DNA of 24,169 nt from Piscirickettsiaceae bacterium (GCA_027019045.1 JALUXI010000011.1:1-24169), one strand, 5' to 3'. Positions 6,299-15,375 are shown, counted from the first letter of the stretch. The notes: a model not told the origin generated them from the letters alone. Translations and numbers: made by a program.

Positions 6299-8416
6299 TT
6301 ACCTCAATAATTCACCCAACTTCTGCAAAATCAACTGCTGGTTTTCAGGACTTTTCAAGACCTCTTCTACCGACACCTGCCACTGTGGTCGTTTTAACGA
6401 ACCTGCAATGGTAAACGGCACCACCGCTTGCGGCTGTTTGAGCCGTGCCTTCAAGTGGAGATTCAGTGCCTGCGTCACCCAGTTATACTGCCCATAGCCA
6501 TTGGCTTGTAGAACTGGCGCTTTCAATGACAGGGTTTTCATCTTATACACCCCTTCTCGAATTTTGCCCGCCACTAACAGCTTGTCAAAAGCAGTATGAT
6601 ATTGTGTACCGAGCTTCGGTGGTTTGCCCTGCAATAACGGCGACAAATCCCCACCTGCCATCGACCCTTTTGCAACACTCATCCGCAAGGTACCATTGAG
6701 ATGTCCTAACCAAGCATCCCAGTTACTGCCTTGAGTGTGGAGATCAAAAAAGCTGCTCGCCTCTCCTCGCAAGGTATCTCGTTTTTCCAGTGCCTGAAAC
6801 AGTGGCTGCAGTGCCACCTGCTTCATCTTGCCTTTCAGACGATAAGCAGGCGTTTCCCCTGCCACACTTAACTGCATCTTGGATAACCACTGCCCGCCAT
6901 AAAGCTGAAAATCAAAAGGCGCAAAATCCAATACCCCTTGTCGAGCCGTCACCTGCGTATTCAACTGTTGAAAATGTACACCATTTAACAACAAATCCCC
7001 CACCTGCAACTGCCCATCCGCCTGTAACGCTCGCAAGGTTGAAACAGGGATGGCAAAGGGTAAATAGACCGTTTCAGGCACATTTTGACCAGCAGGACTG
7101 GGAATTTTGGCATTTTTTTCAGATTTTGCCGATGCTTTCGATTTTTTCGGTTCTATTTGTGGCAAAGAATTCACCTTGGCTTGATAGCGATCTAAATTCA
7201 ATGTTTTCGCTTTTAAATCAAAATTCAATGTCACCTGATTGCCCAAGGAGCGTTTTGACACTTCGCCTTCAATCGGATCCCCATCCCACTGCATGTCCAA
7301 TTTCGACAACTGCCAAGCCTGCGGCGACCACTGCCAATCAAAATGCCCTGTCAGGGCGGTCAACGCCTTGGGATCCGTAAATTCAGGCATCTTCAGATGA
7401 ATATGTCTTGCCCACGCCTGCAGATCCACCGCCTCCATTGCCAAGTGACCTTTCCAAGCGGTCTGTTCCAAATCGCTATCTGCATCCAGCTGCACAGACG
7501 ACCCCAACCCTTTCAACTGCAACCCTTTCAAAACCAGATGGTTGGCGGCATAGCCCACTTCTGCCCCTGCCAACTGCATCTGCAAAGGCGGTACCTTCAA
7601 CACTTTTGGCAACGCCACAGTAGCCGTTCCCATTAACTGCGTCAAGGCGCCCGTCAAGTCACCCGCTTGCCAAGCAAACTGTCCCATGCCATTGAGTGCT
7701 AACTGCCCTTGCAAATAATCCTGTTCATCAGGCAAGTAACGACGGAAACCGCCTTGTAAATTGAGCGGGAACGCTCGGTTGGGGTGCATATCAAATGCCA
7801 TCAACTGCAGATCATGCCCCTGCCACCATACCTGCCGATGGGTATCTCGAATCGTCAATAACCCCTTATCAACAAACACACTCTTTAATGCCCACTGTAC
7901 AAGGCTGGATGCGGGCTTAGATTGTTCTAATGCCACTTTCGCCAAATGCCACTGCGGTGCCATACCTTGGGGCTGTACAATCTCTCCCAAAGCAGAAAAT
8001 TTGGGTGTCGCTGCTGCCCATTGCTGAGTAGCGGAGACCGTGATATCTCCTTCGGGCTGAATCCACTGCAAGGCGGTGATTTTTAATTTGCGTTCCACAA
8101 ACAATGACCACAGCGAGAGCTGCACCGCCAGTTTTTTAATTGAAAATGCCGCCTTAGTCACCTCGGATGGCAAGCGATCTGTTTGAACCCGCCCTTCAAG
8201 TTGATTGATTTCTAGGGTAAACGGAAAAGGCTTGACACTTAAATGCAAAGGGGACACTTTTATAGCGACCCCTTTATTTGCCATCACTTGCACCAATTGC
8301 GGCTTAAAACGGTCAAAATCCATCCATTTCATCGCTGCCCAATAGCCAATCATGACAAAAACGAAGAAGAGGCTCACCCCCACTAAGAACCGTTTTAACC
8401 ATTTAAAAATCTTCAT
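6299..8416 (-). CDS. AsmA-family inner-membrane protein
   Basis: This is a 705-residue AsmA-like protein. A single N-terminal membrane helix (about residues 7-30, following MKIFKWLKRF) anchors a long, beta-rich periplasmic region. AsmA-clan proteins are thought to bridge or influence lipid supply to the outer membrane. Typical parts include KPFPFTLEINQLEG near the N-terminus and GTLRMSVAKGSMAG with LSPLL toward the C-terminus. A low-complexity stretch, KKSKASAKSEKNAK, lies near the middle. I chose the ATG at 8416 and not the ones at 8434 or 8431, because GAGGAGG sits at proper distance before it. The gene then overlaps the end of the GGDEF gene by 14 bases. It is followed three bases later by mltC, giving an envelope-related pair. 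Confidence 0.88.
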   Translation of the reverse strand: MKIFKWLKRFLVGVSLFFVFVMIGYWAAMKWMDFDRFKPQLVQVMANKGVAIKVSPLHLSVKPFPFTLEINQLEGRVQTDRLPSEVTKAAFSIKKLAVQLSLWSLFVERKLKITALQWIQPEGDITVSATQQWAAATPKFSALGEIVQPQGMAPQWHLAKVALEQSKPASSLVQWALKSVFVDKGLLTIRDTHRQVWWQGHDLQLMAFDMHPNRAFPLNLQGGFRRYLPDEQDYLQGQLALNGMGQFAWQAGDLTGALTQLMGTATVALPKVLKVPPLQMQLAGAEVGYAANHLVLKGLQLKGLGSSVQLDADSDLEQTAWKGHLAMEAVDLQAWARHIHLKMPEFTDPKALTALTGHFDWQWSPQAWQLSKLDMQWDGDPIEGEVSKRSLGNQVTLNFDLKAKTLNLDRYQAKVNSLPQIEPKKSKASAKSEKNAKIPSPAGQNVPETVYLPFAIPVSTLRALQADGQLQVGDLLLNGVHFQQLNTQVTARQGVLDFAPFDFQLYGGQWLSKMQLSVAGETPAYRLKGKMKQVALQPLFQALEKRDTLRGEASSFFDLHTQGSNWDAWLGHLNGTLRMSVAKGSMAGGDLSPLLQGKPPKLGTQYHTAFDKLLVAGKIREGVYKMKTLSLKAPVLQANGYGQYNWVTQALNLHLKARLKQPQAVVPFTIAGSLKRPQWQVSVEEVLKSPENQQLILQKLGELLR

Positions 8417-9866
8417 CCCGCCCCTCCTCATCATCGTTCATCAAAGGGGTCATTAACCGTGCTTCCATCTCTTCGGGACTCAATGCCTGACCAAAATAGG
8501 CTCCTTGCTGAATTCGACACTGCAAATCATACAATACAGAACTAATAGCCTGTGTCTCCACGCCATCCGCAACGACTGCTTTTTTCAGCGCTATTCCTAA
8601 CTTAATCACCCCTTGAACCAGCTGAAAATCTCGTTCCTCTTGCAACATATTCGATACCAGTGAAGCACTGAGTTTTACATTATCAATTTCAGGCATTCGT
8701 AACAGAGACAAGGGAAAAGCCCCCGCCCCCACATTATCCAGCGTCAGCCCCACCCCCAAGTTCGATAAGGTTTGAATCTGTGCCAAATGATTCACCCTGT
8801 CTTGGGTAAAATTAGCCTCATCCAACTCTAAAATGAGCCAATCTGCACACAAATCTCGCTGGGCTAATTCTTGATCCAACCATTGAGGAAAGTCCGTCTG
8901 CTGTAATAGCTCCACCCCCACATTCACTGCCAGCTTCCGTCCCACGCCCAGCTCCACTAGATGCTGCAGAAAATCCAATCCATTCTGTAATAACCGTTCA
9001 CCCAAAGCTTGATTTAAATGACGATTATCCACAAACCTTAACGCATCACACAAAGGTTGCGCCTGATAACCAAATAGCGGTGACAGCTGCCATTTCACCT
9101 CAATACCATCCATCTCCTGCTGGTCAGTTGATACCTCTGCAGCATGTCGTAAATAATAGACAGGGTCGCACACCATTTGAAACAGCCCCTCCTCCAAAGC
9201 GTGCCACAACTGCTTCTCCAACGCCAGTCGTTGATGAGCCTCTGCTTCTAATTCTGCATTATAGAACCGCACCACGCCTCGACCTGCCTGCTTAGCCTGA
9301 TACATTGCTTGGTCAGCCTGATCCAACAACTGATCTACACTGAATCGATCTTTAGGTGAATAAACCGCCACACCAATGGAAGCCCCTATCTCTGCCACCC
9401 CTTCCTCAAGACAAAAAGGTTCCTGTAACCGCTCAATTATCCCCTTCGCCAAGCGTCCCAAATGACTCAACTTAGACTGATTAGGCAAAACGATCACAAA
9501 TTCATCCCCGCCCACCCGCATCACCAAATCATTCGCTCGCACCTGCTGTTGCATCCGCTCTGCCACCTTGCGCAACAAAGCATCGCCCGCCTGATGCCCT
9601 AAGGTATCATTCACATATTTAAAACGATCTAGATCAATAAACATCACCGCCAGCGGCTTACCAGACCGTTGACCTTCCGTCATCAACTTCTGCAAGCTTT
9701 CCATCAACTGCGCACGATTCGGTAGTCCCGTCACAGGATCATAAAATGCCATAGAAACCAATGTATCTAACTTCTGCTCAAGCTGCTTGGCCAAAGGTGA
9801 ATCCTGCTCACACTGAACCAAGTCTTGCCGAATCTCCAGCAACAATTCCATTGTCTTCTGCATCAT
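8403..9866 (-). CDS. GGDEF-EAL protein; active-type cyclase, degenerate EAL
   Basis: This is a 487-residue cytoplasmic protein with no membrane segment. The diguanylate cyclase domain (about residues 37-200) has an intact GGDEF motif at 119-123. It also has the inhibitory RxxD site (RAND, 110-113) at the usual five-residue spacing, so it probably makes cyclic di-GMP with product inhibition. The C-terminal EAL domain (about 220-475) is degenerate: the EAL motif region reads IEVKW, the LEITES-type motif reads LELDEA, and DDFGTG reads DNVGAG. VADGVET is kept. Phosphodiesterase activity is therefore unlikely, and the domain may be a sensor or binding module. The start overlaps the hemW stop (ATGA). 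Its place within a housekeeping run suggests constant low expression. Confidence 0.9.
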   Translation of the reverse strand: MMQKTMELLLEIRQDLVQCEQDSPLAKQLEQKLDTLVSMAFYDPVTGLPNRAQLMESLQKLMTEGQRSGKPLAVMFIDLDRFKYVNDTLGHQAGDALLRKVAERMQQQVRANDLVMRVGGDEFVIVLPNQSKLSHLGRLAKGIIERLQEPFCLEEGVAEIGASIGVAVYSPKDRFSVDQLLDQADQAMYQAKQAGRGVVRFYNAELEAEAHQRLALEKQLWHALEEGLFQMVCDPVYYLRHAAEVSTDQQEMDGIEVKWQLSPLFGYQAQPLCDALRFVDNRHLNQALGERLLQNGLDFLQHLVELGVGRKLAVNVGVELLQQTDFPQWLDQELAQRDLCADWLILELDEANFTQDRVNHLAQIQTLSNLGVGLTLDNVGAGAFPLSLLRMPEIDNVKLSASLVSNMLQEERDFQLVQGVIKLGIALKKAVVADGVETQAISSVLYDLQCRIQQGAYFGQALSPEEMEARLMTPLMNDDEEGRDEDF

Positions 9867-11038
9867 AAGAAAACCGCCACGACATCATTTAAAAAGTTTC
9901 GCCCTTGGGGGGTCAAGCCAAACTGAGTATCTGTTTCCACCATCAGACCTTGTGCCACCAAGCCTTGCACCTGCTCAGCCACCGCAGACCAAGACAACCC
10001 AGTTCTCTGTTCAAATAACACCTTATCAACCGAACAGTGTAAACGCAAGGCATTGAGCATAAATTCAAATACCAAATCCTCGGCACAGACCTCCATCACT
10101 CGCCCTGCTGATTTCTGTTCAGCAGGACTCGTCTGTGCCAAAGCGTGCATCATCTGCACAAATCCCCCAGGAGAGGCGGGCATCTGCGTACGCACGACCC
10201 GCTCTTCCCCTGGCAAAGTCAATTTACCATGCGCGCCCGCCCCCAAGCCAATATAGTCCCCAAACTGCCAATAGTTCAGATTATGCTGACACTCATGCCC
10301 CGCTTTTGCATAGGCGGAGACTTCATACTGCTGATAACCCGCTTGAGCTAATTTCTCCTGACACGCCGCCTGCATTGCCCAAGCCTCCTCCATCTCAGGT
10401 AGGGGCGGTGGTTGGCGGTAAAAGGGGGTATTGGGTTCCAGAGTGAGTTGATAGTGGGAAAGGTGCGGTGGTGCCAGCTCAATCGCCTGCTCAATATCCG
10501 CCACCGCCTGTGCCAACGATTGATTGGGCAGGGCAAACATCAAATCCAAATTAAAGTTGTCAAATCCTGCCGCCTTGGCTGCGGCGACTGCCTGCTTAGC
10601 TTCCGCTGCTGAATGAATCCGCCCTAACGCCTGCAACTTCTCATCTTTAAAACTCTGAATCCCCATCGACAGCCGATTCACCCCCGCCTGCCGAAAGCCT
10701 GCAAATTTCTCAAAATCCACCGTCCCAGGGTTAGCCTCAAGCGTGATTTCAATCTCTAAACTAAAGCCTAGTAGCATCTGGACTTGGGTTAAAAAGCGTT
10801 GCAGCCCCGCCTCACTGATTAAACTTGGCGTACCGCCCCCAAAAAAGATTGCTTGAATCGGCCGTCCCCAAACCAGTGGCAAGGTGCGTTCTAACTGAAT
10901 CAGCAACGCATCAATATAAGCGGTTTCGTCCACTTCCGTTTTCAGCGTATGGGAATTAAAGTCACAATAGGGACATTTTTGAATACACCAAGGATAGTGT
11001 ACATAGAGGGTTAAAGGCAGCGGTGCGGTAAACGGCAC
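9863..11038 (-). CDS. hemW: Radical SAM heme chaperone HemW
   Basis: This is a 391-residue radical SAM protein related to oxygen-independent coproporphyrinogen III oxidase. HemW proteins bind heme and deliver it to respiratory enzymes. The Fe-S motif CX3CX2C is visible as CIQKCPYCDF near the N-terminus, followed by FFGGGTPSLI and LEANPGTVD. RLSMGIQSF and the HemW C-terminal region (YIGLGAGAHGKL) follow. I chose the GTG at 11038 because AAGGGGA lies right before it and the family N-terminus (LTLYVHYPWC) begins soon after. The longer frame to 11107 would overlap rdgB by 59 bases. HemW usually lacks the full cysteine set of HemN, consistent with what is seen. The rdgB-hemW order is common in gammaproteobacteria. 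Confidence 0.92.
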   Translation of the reverse strand: MPFTAPLPLTLYVHYPWCIQKCPYCDFNSHTLKTEVDETAYIDALLIQLERTLPLVWGRPIQAIFFGGGTPSLISEAGLQRFLTQVQMLLGFSLEIEITLEANPGTVDFEKFAGFRQAGVNRLSMGIQSFKDEKLQALGRIHSAAEAKQAVAAAKAAGFDNFNLDLMFALPNQSLAQAVADIEQAIELAPPHLSHYQLTLEPNTPFYRQPPPLPEMEEAWAMQAACQEKLAQAGYQQYEVSAYAKAGHECQHNLNYWQFGDYIGLGAGAHGKLTLPGEERVVRTQMPASPGGFVQMMHALAQTSPAEQKSAGRVMEVCAEDLVFEFMLNALRLHCSVDKVLFEQRTGLSWSAVAEQVQGLVAQGLMVETDTQFGLTPQGRNFLNDVVAVFL

Positions 11039-11048
11039 AACCGTCCCC

Positions 11049-11657
11049 TTAACAGGAATCAGAAAGTTGCTGAAGTTGTGCCACCAGCTGTTTGACCGCC
11101 CGACCACGATGGCTCAACTGCTGTTTTTTCTCAGGTGATAGCTGGGCGGTCGTCAGCCCCAAAGAGGGAAGTTCAAATACAGGATCATAACCAAAGCCGC
11201 CTTCTCCTCGAATCTCTGTGGCAATCCGACCTGACCAACGACCCAAGCCAATCACAGGTGTGGGGTCATCAGTAAACCGTACAAACACCATTGCACAATA
11301 AAAATTGGCTTGGCGTTCATCTTCTGGCACGCCTTCCAAAGCTCGCAATAACTTCTGCACATTCGCTTCATCAGTGGCGTTTTCACCCGCATAACGAGAA
11401 GAGTAGATCCCTGGCGCACCTCGTAAAGCCGCCACTTCCAAACCAGAGTCATCCGCAATGGCTGGCAAGCCTGTTTTTTCACTGGCAAAACGGGCTTTGA
11501 GAATGGCATTTTCAATAAAGGTTAAGCCCGTCTCATCCGCTTCATCACTGAAAAAATCCGTCTGCGGCCGCACCTGCCAACCCAAAGGCTGAAGCAAAGG
11601 CACCAACTCCTTCACCTTTCCCGCATTGCCTGTCGCTAAAACCAGAGATTGCATCAT
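11049..11657 (-). CDS. rdgB: XTP/dITP diphosphatase (RdgB/HAM1)
   Basis: This is a 202-residue non-canonical purine nucleoside triphosphatase. It hydrolyses dITP, XTP and similar damaged nucleotides to monophosphates and keeps them out of DNA and RNA. The family N-terminus LVLATGNAGKVKEL (nucleotide binding), FIENAILKAR, ADDSGLEV with the catalytic Asp pair, GIYSSRYAG, GFGYDPVF and the C-terminal SHRGRA motif are all present in order. The ATG at 11657 overlaps the rph stop (TAATG), and GGAAGGG lies upstream; a second in-frame ATG follows directly. An upstream start at 11681 would lie within rph and is rejected. Together with mutY in the same run, it adds a nucleotide-damage theme. Confidence 0.94.
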   Translation of the reverse strand: MMQSLVLATGNAGKVKELVPLLQPLGWQVRPQTDFFSDEADETGLTFIENAILKARFASEKTGLPAIADDSGLEVAALRGAPGIYSSRYAGENATDEANVQKLLRALEGVPEDERQANFYCAMVFVRFTDDPTPVIGLGRWSGRIATEIRGEGGFGYDPVFELPSLGLTTAQLSPEKKQQLSHRGRAVKQLVAQLQQLSDSC

Positions 11658-12397
11658 TACAGCCCTTCCAGCTCTCGCCAAACTTCCAAAGCTCGCTGCT
11701 GAGCTTGCACCAGCTCACCTATTCCCTTCTCGCCTAAAGCCAACATCGCCTCCATCTCCTCACGAGAAAAGGGAGCAGCTTCCGCCGTGCCTTGCACTTC
11801 AATAAAGCGATTGTCAGCGGTCATCACCAAGTTCATATCGGTTTCGGCATTGGAGTCTTCGGCATAATCCAAATCCAACACAGGCATGCCTTCAAACACC
11901 CCAACCGACACCGAACCGACAGGATAAAGAATCGGATTTTCTGCCAACTCACCCGCCACCAGCAATCGCTCAATTGCCATCGCCATCGCCACAAAACCGC
12001 CTGTAATCGACGCTGTGCGGGTGCCGCCATCGGCTTGAATCACATCACAATCCACAACAATCGTTTTTTCAGGCAACTTAGTTAAGTCCACCGATGCCCG
12101 CAAGGAACGACCAATCAAGCGTTGAATCTCCATGGTTCGTCCACCCTGCTTGCCCGCACTCGCCTCACGACGCATCCGCGAACCCGTTGAGCGGGGCAAC
12201 ATGCCATATTCAGCCGTCACCCATCCCTGTTCCTGTCCTCTTAAAAAACCAGGCACCTTATTTTCCACCGTCGCATTACAGATCACCTTGGTCTCGCCAA
12301 AAGCGACCAATACGGAGCCTTCCGCATGTTTGGTAAAGTTCGGCACAAAGCTCACTGCCCGCATCTCATCTGCGGCTCTTCCACTCGGTCTCATCAT
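11657..12397 (-). CDS. rph: Ribonuclease PH
   Basis: This is a 246-residue phosphate-dependent 3'-5' exoribonuclease that trims tRNA precursors. It is slightly longer than the E. coli protein (238). It starts with the family signature MRPSGRAADEMR. GWVTAEYGMLPRST, IQRLIGRSLRA, the phosphate and metal site around DCDVIQADGGTRTASITG, and the DLDYAEDS block follow. The frame extends further upstream through GTG codons in a short ATAGTG repeat. I prefer the ATG at 12397 (or the adjacent ATG at 12394), where the family sequence begins. A purine-rich GAGAGAG precedes it. The stop overlaps the rdgB start by one base, and the gap to the preceding EAL-HDOD gene is 49 bases. Confidence 0.94.
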   Translation of the reverse strand: MMRPSGRAADEMRAVSFVPNFTKHAEGSVLVAFGETKVICNATVENKVPGFLRGQEQGWVTAEYGMLPRSTGSRMRREASAGKQGGRTMEIQRLIGRSLRASVDLTKLPEKTIVVDCDVIQADGGTRTASITGGFVAMAMAIERLLVAGELAENPILYPVGSVSVGVFEGMPVLDLDYAEDSNAETDMNLVMTADNRFIEVQGTAEAAPFSREEMEAMLALGEKGIGELVQAQQRALEVWRELEGL

Positions 12398-12446
12398 CTC
12401 TCTCACTATCACTATCACTATTCACTTGATACGGTAACTGCTCAGC

Positions 12447-13652
12447 TCACTTTATAAAATCCATCTGTTGTACTTCTTTCATCGCTTGCAATAATGATTT
12501 AGACACATCTTCTGGTTGAATCTTAGGCGGCAGTTGCTGGGGAACAACATCTTTTTCCAAGGATAAAACTAATCCCAACACTTGCCCAAGAATGCCTTCT
12601 CGATACAGCAATGCTGACTTCACCTCTTGACTCAAGTTCATTTTTTCCAGTAGCTGCTCCATTGGAAAATCCATCATAGCATCCAGTGCAGAAAATAACC
12701 CAACGGTATAAAAAATTTCTTTAGCAGGCTGCCCCAGCTTTGATCCTAAAATTTCACAAAACTTTGCTCTAATCAACGCCGTCTTAAATAGCTCTGGGGG
12801 TTTATCTTCTAGGGCAGTCAGTGCCAACATACTGCCCCAACTCTGTAGTCGCGCTAAACCAAAACGCATCACCGCATCATAAACAGATCCCACCTCGACC
12901 CCTTGAGGCATCAAGGGAGAGATAAATTTCATCAATTTTTCACTCAATGCCACATCCTTTGCGATAATTTGACTCAATTCAATCAAGCTCGCATTAGGAT
13001 CATAAAGTTTATTTAACAACTCCAGCACACTCAAACGAGATGGTGGCAAGGCTCGACCTTCCACAATCTTAGGCTTAGCAAAAAAGTAGCCTTGAAAAAG
13101 GTCATACCCTAGTTTCTTGCAAAACAGGTATTGCTGTTCCGTTTCAACCTTCTCTGCTAACAGTTTTATGCCTCTGTCTTTTAGACGCTGCGTATGCTCC
13201 AGCATTTTTTGCGGACCTGCATCCATAATGTCCACTTTAATGATATCCGCCACCTCTTCTAAAGGCTGGGTAGCAGGATCAAAGATATAATCATCTAATG
13301 CAATCGTAAAACCATTGGCGCGTAACTCTTTTAAGTGACGCACCAAAGCAGGCGTCACCTTCACATCCTCCAACACCTCTACCACAATGCGTCTTTTAGG
13401 CAGAATCGGACGAACCTGACGATTTAAAAGCCCCTCGGTAAAGTTAATAAAGGCTTTCGCCTCGCCCACCAAATTATCTAAACCAAACTCACCAATGGAG
13501 TTTAGAATCACCTGAACACTCGCCGCATCTCCATCCATCACATTTGCCAGATTCTGACCAGAACCATTACGAAATAGCAATTCATATGCGTAAACCCGCA
13601 TTTCCCGATTAAAAATCGGTTGACGAGCAATAAAAATATCCTGACTGGCCAT
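12447..13652 (-). CDS. EAL-HDOD signalling protein
   Basis: This is a 401-residue cytoplasmic protein with an N-terminal EAL-like domain (about residues 1-195) and a C-terminal HDOD domain (about 200-385). It has the YuxH/CdgJ-type layout. The EAL domain is degenerate: EAL reads ELL in YELLFR, the DDFGTG region reads LDDYIFDP, and KVD, AEKVET and QGYFFAKP remain. Enzymatic turnover of cyclic di-GMP is doubtful. HDOD domains have the HD fold without the metal-binding pair and serve in signalling, for example control of motility in Vibrio CdgJ. The HDOD portion begins near LPPSRLSVLELLNKL. I chose ATG at 13652, with AGGAAGG five bases upstream, over the GTG codon before it. It lies 12 bases after yggX. 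Confidence 0.9.
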   Translation of the reverse strand: MASQDIFIARQPIFNREMRVYAYELLFRNGSGQNLANVMDGDAASVQVILNSIGEFGLDNLVGEAKAFINFTEGLLNRQVRPILPKRRIVVEVLEDVKVTPALVRHLKELRANGFTIALDDYIFDPATQPLEEVADIIKVDIMDAGPQKMLEHTQRLKDRGIKLLAEKVETEQQYLFCKKLGYDLFQGYFFAKPKIVEGRALPPSRLSVLELLNKLYDPNASLIELSQIIAKDVALSEKLMKFISPLMPQGVEVGSVYDAVMRFGLARLQSWGSMLALTALEDKPPELFKTALIRAKFCEILGSKLGQPAKEIFYTVGLFSALDAMMDFPMEQLLEKMNLSQEVKSALLYREGILGQVLGLVLSLEKDVVPQQLPPKIQPEDVSKSLLQAMKEVQQMDFIK

Positions 13653-13664
13653 CACACCTTCCTA

Positions 13665-13937
13665 TTATTCAGGGGCATTAAACTCTTTAGGCATCTCAAC
13701 CTCTTCCCCACCAAACAGAAACTTCTGCATCTCTTCTTTTAAGAAAGCTTGCGCCTTGGGGTCTAGGCTGGATAGACGATATTCATTGATTAAAATCGTC
13801 TGCTGATTCAACCACTGCTTCCACGCCTCTTTTGAGACATTTTCAAAAATTTTCTGTCCTAAAGACCCTGGAAAAGGGGGGAAATCTAACCCTTCTAACT
13901 CTTCGCCCATTTTGACGCACTGTACTTTTCTACTCAT
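13665..13937 (-). CDS. yggX: Fe(II)-trafficking/oxidative damage protein YggX
   Basis: This is a 90-residue YggX-family protein, implicated in protecting Fe-S clusters from oxidation and in iron trafficking. The family pattern is clear: MSRKVQC with the conserved Cys7, LDFPPFPGSLGQKI, SKEAWKQWLNQQTILINE and the C-terminal KFLFGG. The start at 13937 gives the standard N-terminus MSRK. The longer reading (MWRVYK ahead of it) lies within mutY and is rejected. The start overlaps the mutY stop by eight bases (ATGAGTAG). The mutY-yggX pairing is also found in E. coli, and it makes sense because MutY itself carries a [4Fe-4S] cluster. Confidence 0.95.
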   Translation of the reverse strand: MSRKVQCVKMGEELEGLDFPPFPGSLGQKIFENVSKEAWKQWLNQQTILINEYRLSSLDPKAQAFLKEEMQKFLFGGEEVEMPKEFNAPE

Positions 13938-15042
13938 CTTGTAAACTCTCCACAATTTGCTTAATCGGTGCAGGTAAGCCTAATGCCAATGCCTGCTCCA
14001 AACTCACCCAGCACCCTTTGTCTGACCCCATCGTCTGCTGATCCACTTGCCATTTTATCGGCTGCAACCAGAGGTGATAATGAGTAAAGGTATGACGAAA
14101 AGCGGGCAATCGCTGCCCTTTTTCAACCGACAGACACGCTTTATTCATCTTTAGCAATTCTAACAAACTTTGCACACCCTCATCACCCAATTTCCCCTGT
14201 TTAAAAAACGGTTTACCCGTTTGCAATGCCGATTGAGGCAAAGACCACATCCCGCCCCAAATCCCTGTTTGCGGCCGTTGCTGCAAAAAAATCTCACCCC
14301 GTTCATTTTCCAACACCGCAAACACCGACCAGCGTTCTGGCTGAACCTTTTTCGGCTTGGACTTCGGATAGTCTGACACTGCCTTCTGCTGATAGGCGAC
14401 ACAGTGACTTTGCCAAGGACACTGCTCACAATTTGGGCGGCTCCGTCGACACACCGTCGCCCCCAAATCCATAATCGCCTGCGTATAATCATCAAACCGC
14501 TTGTCAGGCGTGAGTGCCTCCGCCCACTGCCAAAGTGTCTCTTCTGTCCGTTTTTCGCCCGTCCAAGTCGGCACCGCCTCCAGCCGAGCCAACACCCGCT
14601 TCACATTACCATCCAAAATAGGAAATCGCTGTTTTAACGCAATACTTAAAATCGCTCCAGCCGTTGAGCGACCAATGCCAGGCAAGGCGACAATGTCATC
14701 AAAAGTGGTCGGAAACTCCCCACCATGCTCTGTCATGATGATCTGTGCTGCCTGATGCAAATTCCGCCCTCTCGCATAATACCCCAGTCCCGCCCAATGG
14801 CTTAACACCGCCTCTTGAGAAGCTTCCGCCAAAGCGGCCACCATCGGAAATCGTTGCATAAACCGCTCAAAATAGGGAATCACTGTCTGCACCTGCGTCT
14901 GCTGCAACATAATCTCCGACACCCACACCCGATAAGGCGTTTTCTCCTGCTGCCAAGGCAGGTCATGTCGCCCGTATTGATCAAACCAGTCCAATAATGT
15001 TTGTGCCAGCTCTGCTGTATGTGCCGCATTGTTAAATTGCAT
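13930..15042 (-). CDS. mutY: Adenine DNA glycosylase MutY
   Basis: This is a 370-residue base-excision repair glycosylase that removes adenine paired with 8-oxoguanine. The catalytic region SEIMLQQTQVQTVIPYF holds the expected Glu. The helix-hairpin-helix reads LPGIGRSTAGAILS, and the following LDGNVKRVL carries the catalytic Asp. The [4Fe-4S] cluster cysteines are spaced C-X6-C-X2-C-X5-C (from CRRSRPNCEQC, around residues 199-215). The C-terminal domain is NUDIX-like and recognises 8-oxoG; its start is near the ERWSVFAVLENERGEIFLQQ block. It is the first gene of the minus-strand run and is divergent from thiS across 74 bases. AAGGAA lies upstream of the ATG. Confidence 0.96.
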   Translation of the reverse strand: MQFNNAAHTAELAQTLLDWFDQYGRHDLPWQQEKTPYRVWVSEIMLQQTQVQTVIPYFERFMQRFPMVAALAEASQEAVLSHWAGLGYYARGRNLHQAAQIIMTEHGGEFPTTFDDIVALPGIGRSTAGAILSIALKQRFPILDGNVKRVLARLEAVPTWTGEKRTEETLWQWAEALTPDKRFDDYTQAIMDLGATVCRRSRPNCEQCPWQSHCVAYQQKAVSDYPKSKPKKVQPERWSVFAVLENERGEIFLQQRPQTGIWGGMWSLPQSALQTGKPFFKQGKLGDEGVQSLLELLKMNKACLSVEKGQRLPAFRHTFTHYHLWLQPIKWQVDQQTMGSDKGCWVSLEQALALGLPAPIKQIVESLQDE

Positions 15043-15066
15043 TCTCAGCCTATTCCTTGAATCGGG

Positions 15067-15072
15067 TATAAT
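15067..15072 (+). promoter_or_regulatory. Candidate -10 element for thiS
   Basis: A perfect TATAAT sits 44 bases before the thiS start, in the 74-base mutY/thiS divergent spacer. No good -35 hexamer is seen at normal distance, so the assignment rests on the -10 match only. No THI-box riboswitch could fit in the short leader. Confidence 0.35.
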
Positions 15073-15116
15073 GAAAGGCTACTATTCTAATCTAACTGGT
15101 CTAAAAAGAGCTTCTG

Positions 15117-15320
15117 ATGATTACCGTTACCGTAAATGGTCAACCCCACACACTTGAAGAACCCGCCACCGCCGCCACCCTAATTGAGCAAATGGAACTC
15201 ACAGGCAAACGCTTGGCGATGGAACTCAACGAAGAGATCATTCCTCGCAGTGAATACGCCACCACCGAACTCAAAGACGGCGATCAAATCGAGATTATTC
15301 ATGCTGTCGGCGGCGGCTAG
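15117..15320 (+). CDS. thiS: Sulfur carrier protein ThiS
   Basis: This is a 67-residue ubiquitin-fold protein whose C-terminal Gly-Gly is thiocarboxylated. It donates sulfur for thiazole formation in thiamine biosynthesis. The start MITVTVNGQPHTL, the central LAMELNEEIIPRSEY and the tail IIHAVGGG fit the family exactly in length and pattern. It is the first gene of a thiS-thiG-trmB plus-strand group and lies 55 bases before thiG. No thiF, thiH or thiO is in view, so those activities must be coded elsewhere. Confidence 0.96.
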   Translation: MITVTVNGQPHTLEEPATAATLIEQMELTGKRLAMELNEEIIPRSEYATTELKDGDQIEIIHAVGGG

Positions 15321-15375
15321 CCCCCCTCTTTAACGCTACCCAAATTTCAATAAACAACTTTCTAGGAAATAAAAA

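Noticed and set aside
6790..7380. 196-residue plus-strand frame opposite the asmA-like gene.
   Set aside because: It is a shadow of the asmA-like coding strand, Pro/Thr/His-rich as expected from antisense of this composition.
12397..12425. Short ATAGTG tandem repeat before rph as a phase-variable tract.
   Set aside because: Only about three hexamer units are present, they preserve the frame, and the family N-terminus starts after them.
15043..15116. Thiamine (THI-box) riboswitch before thiS.
   Set aside because: The spacer is only 74 bases and no conserved TPP-riboswitch segments are seen.
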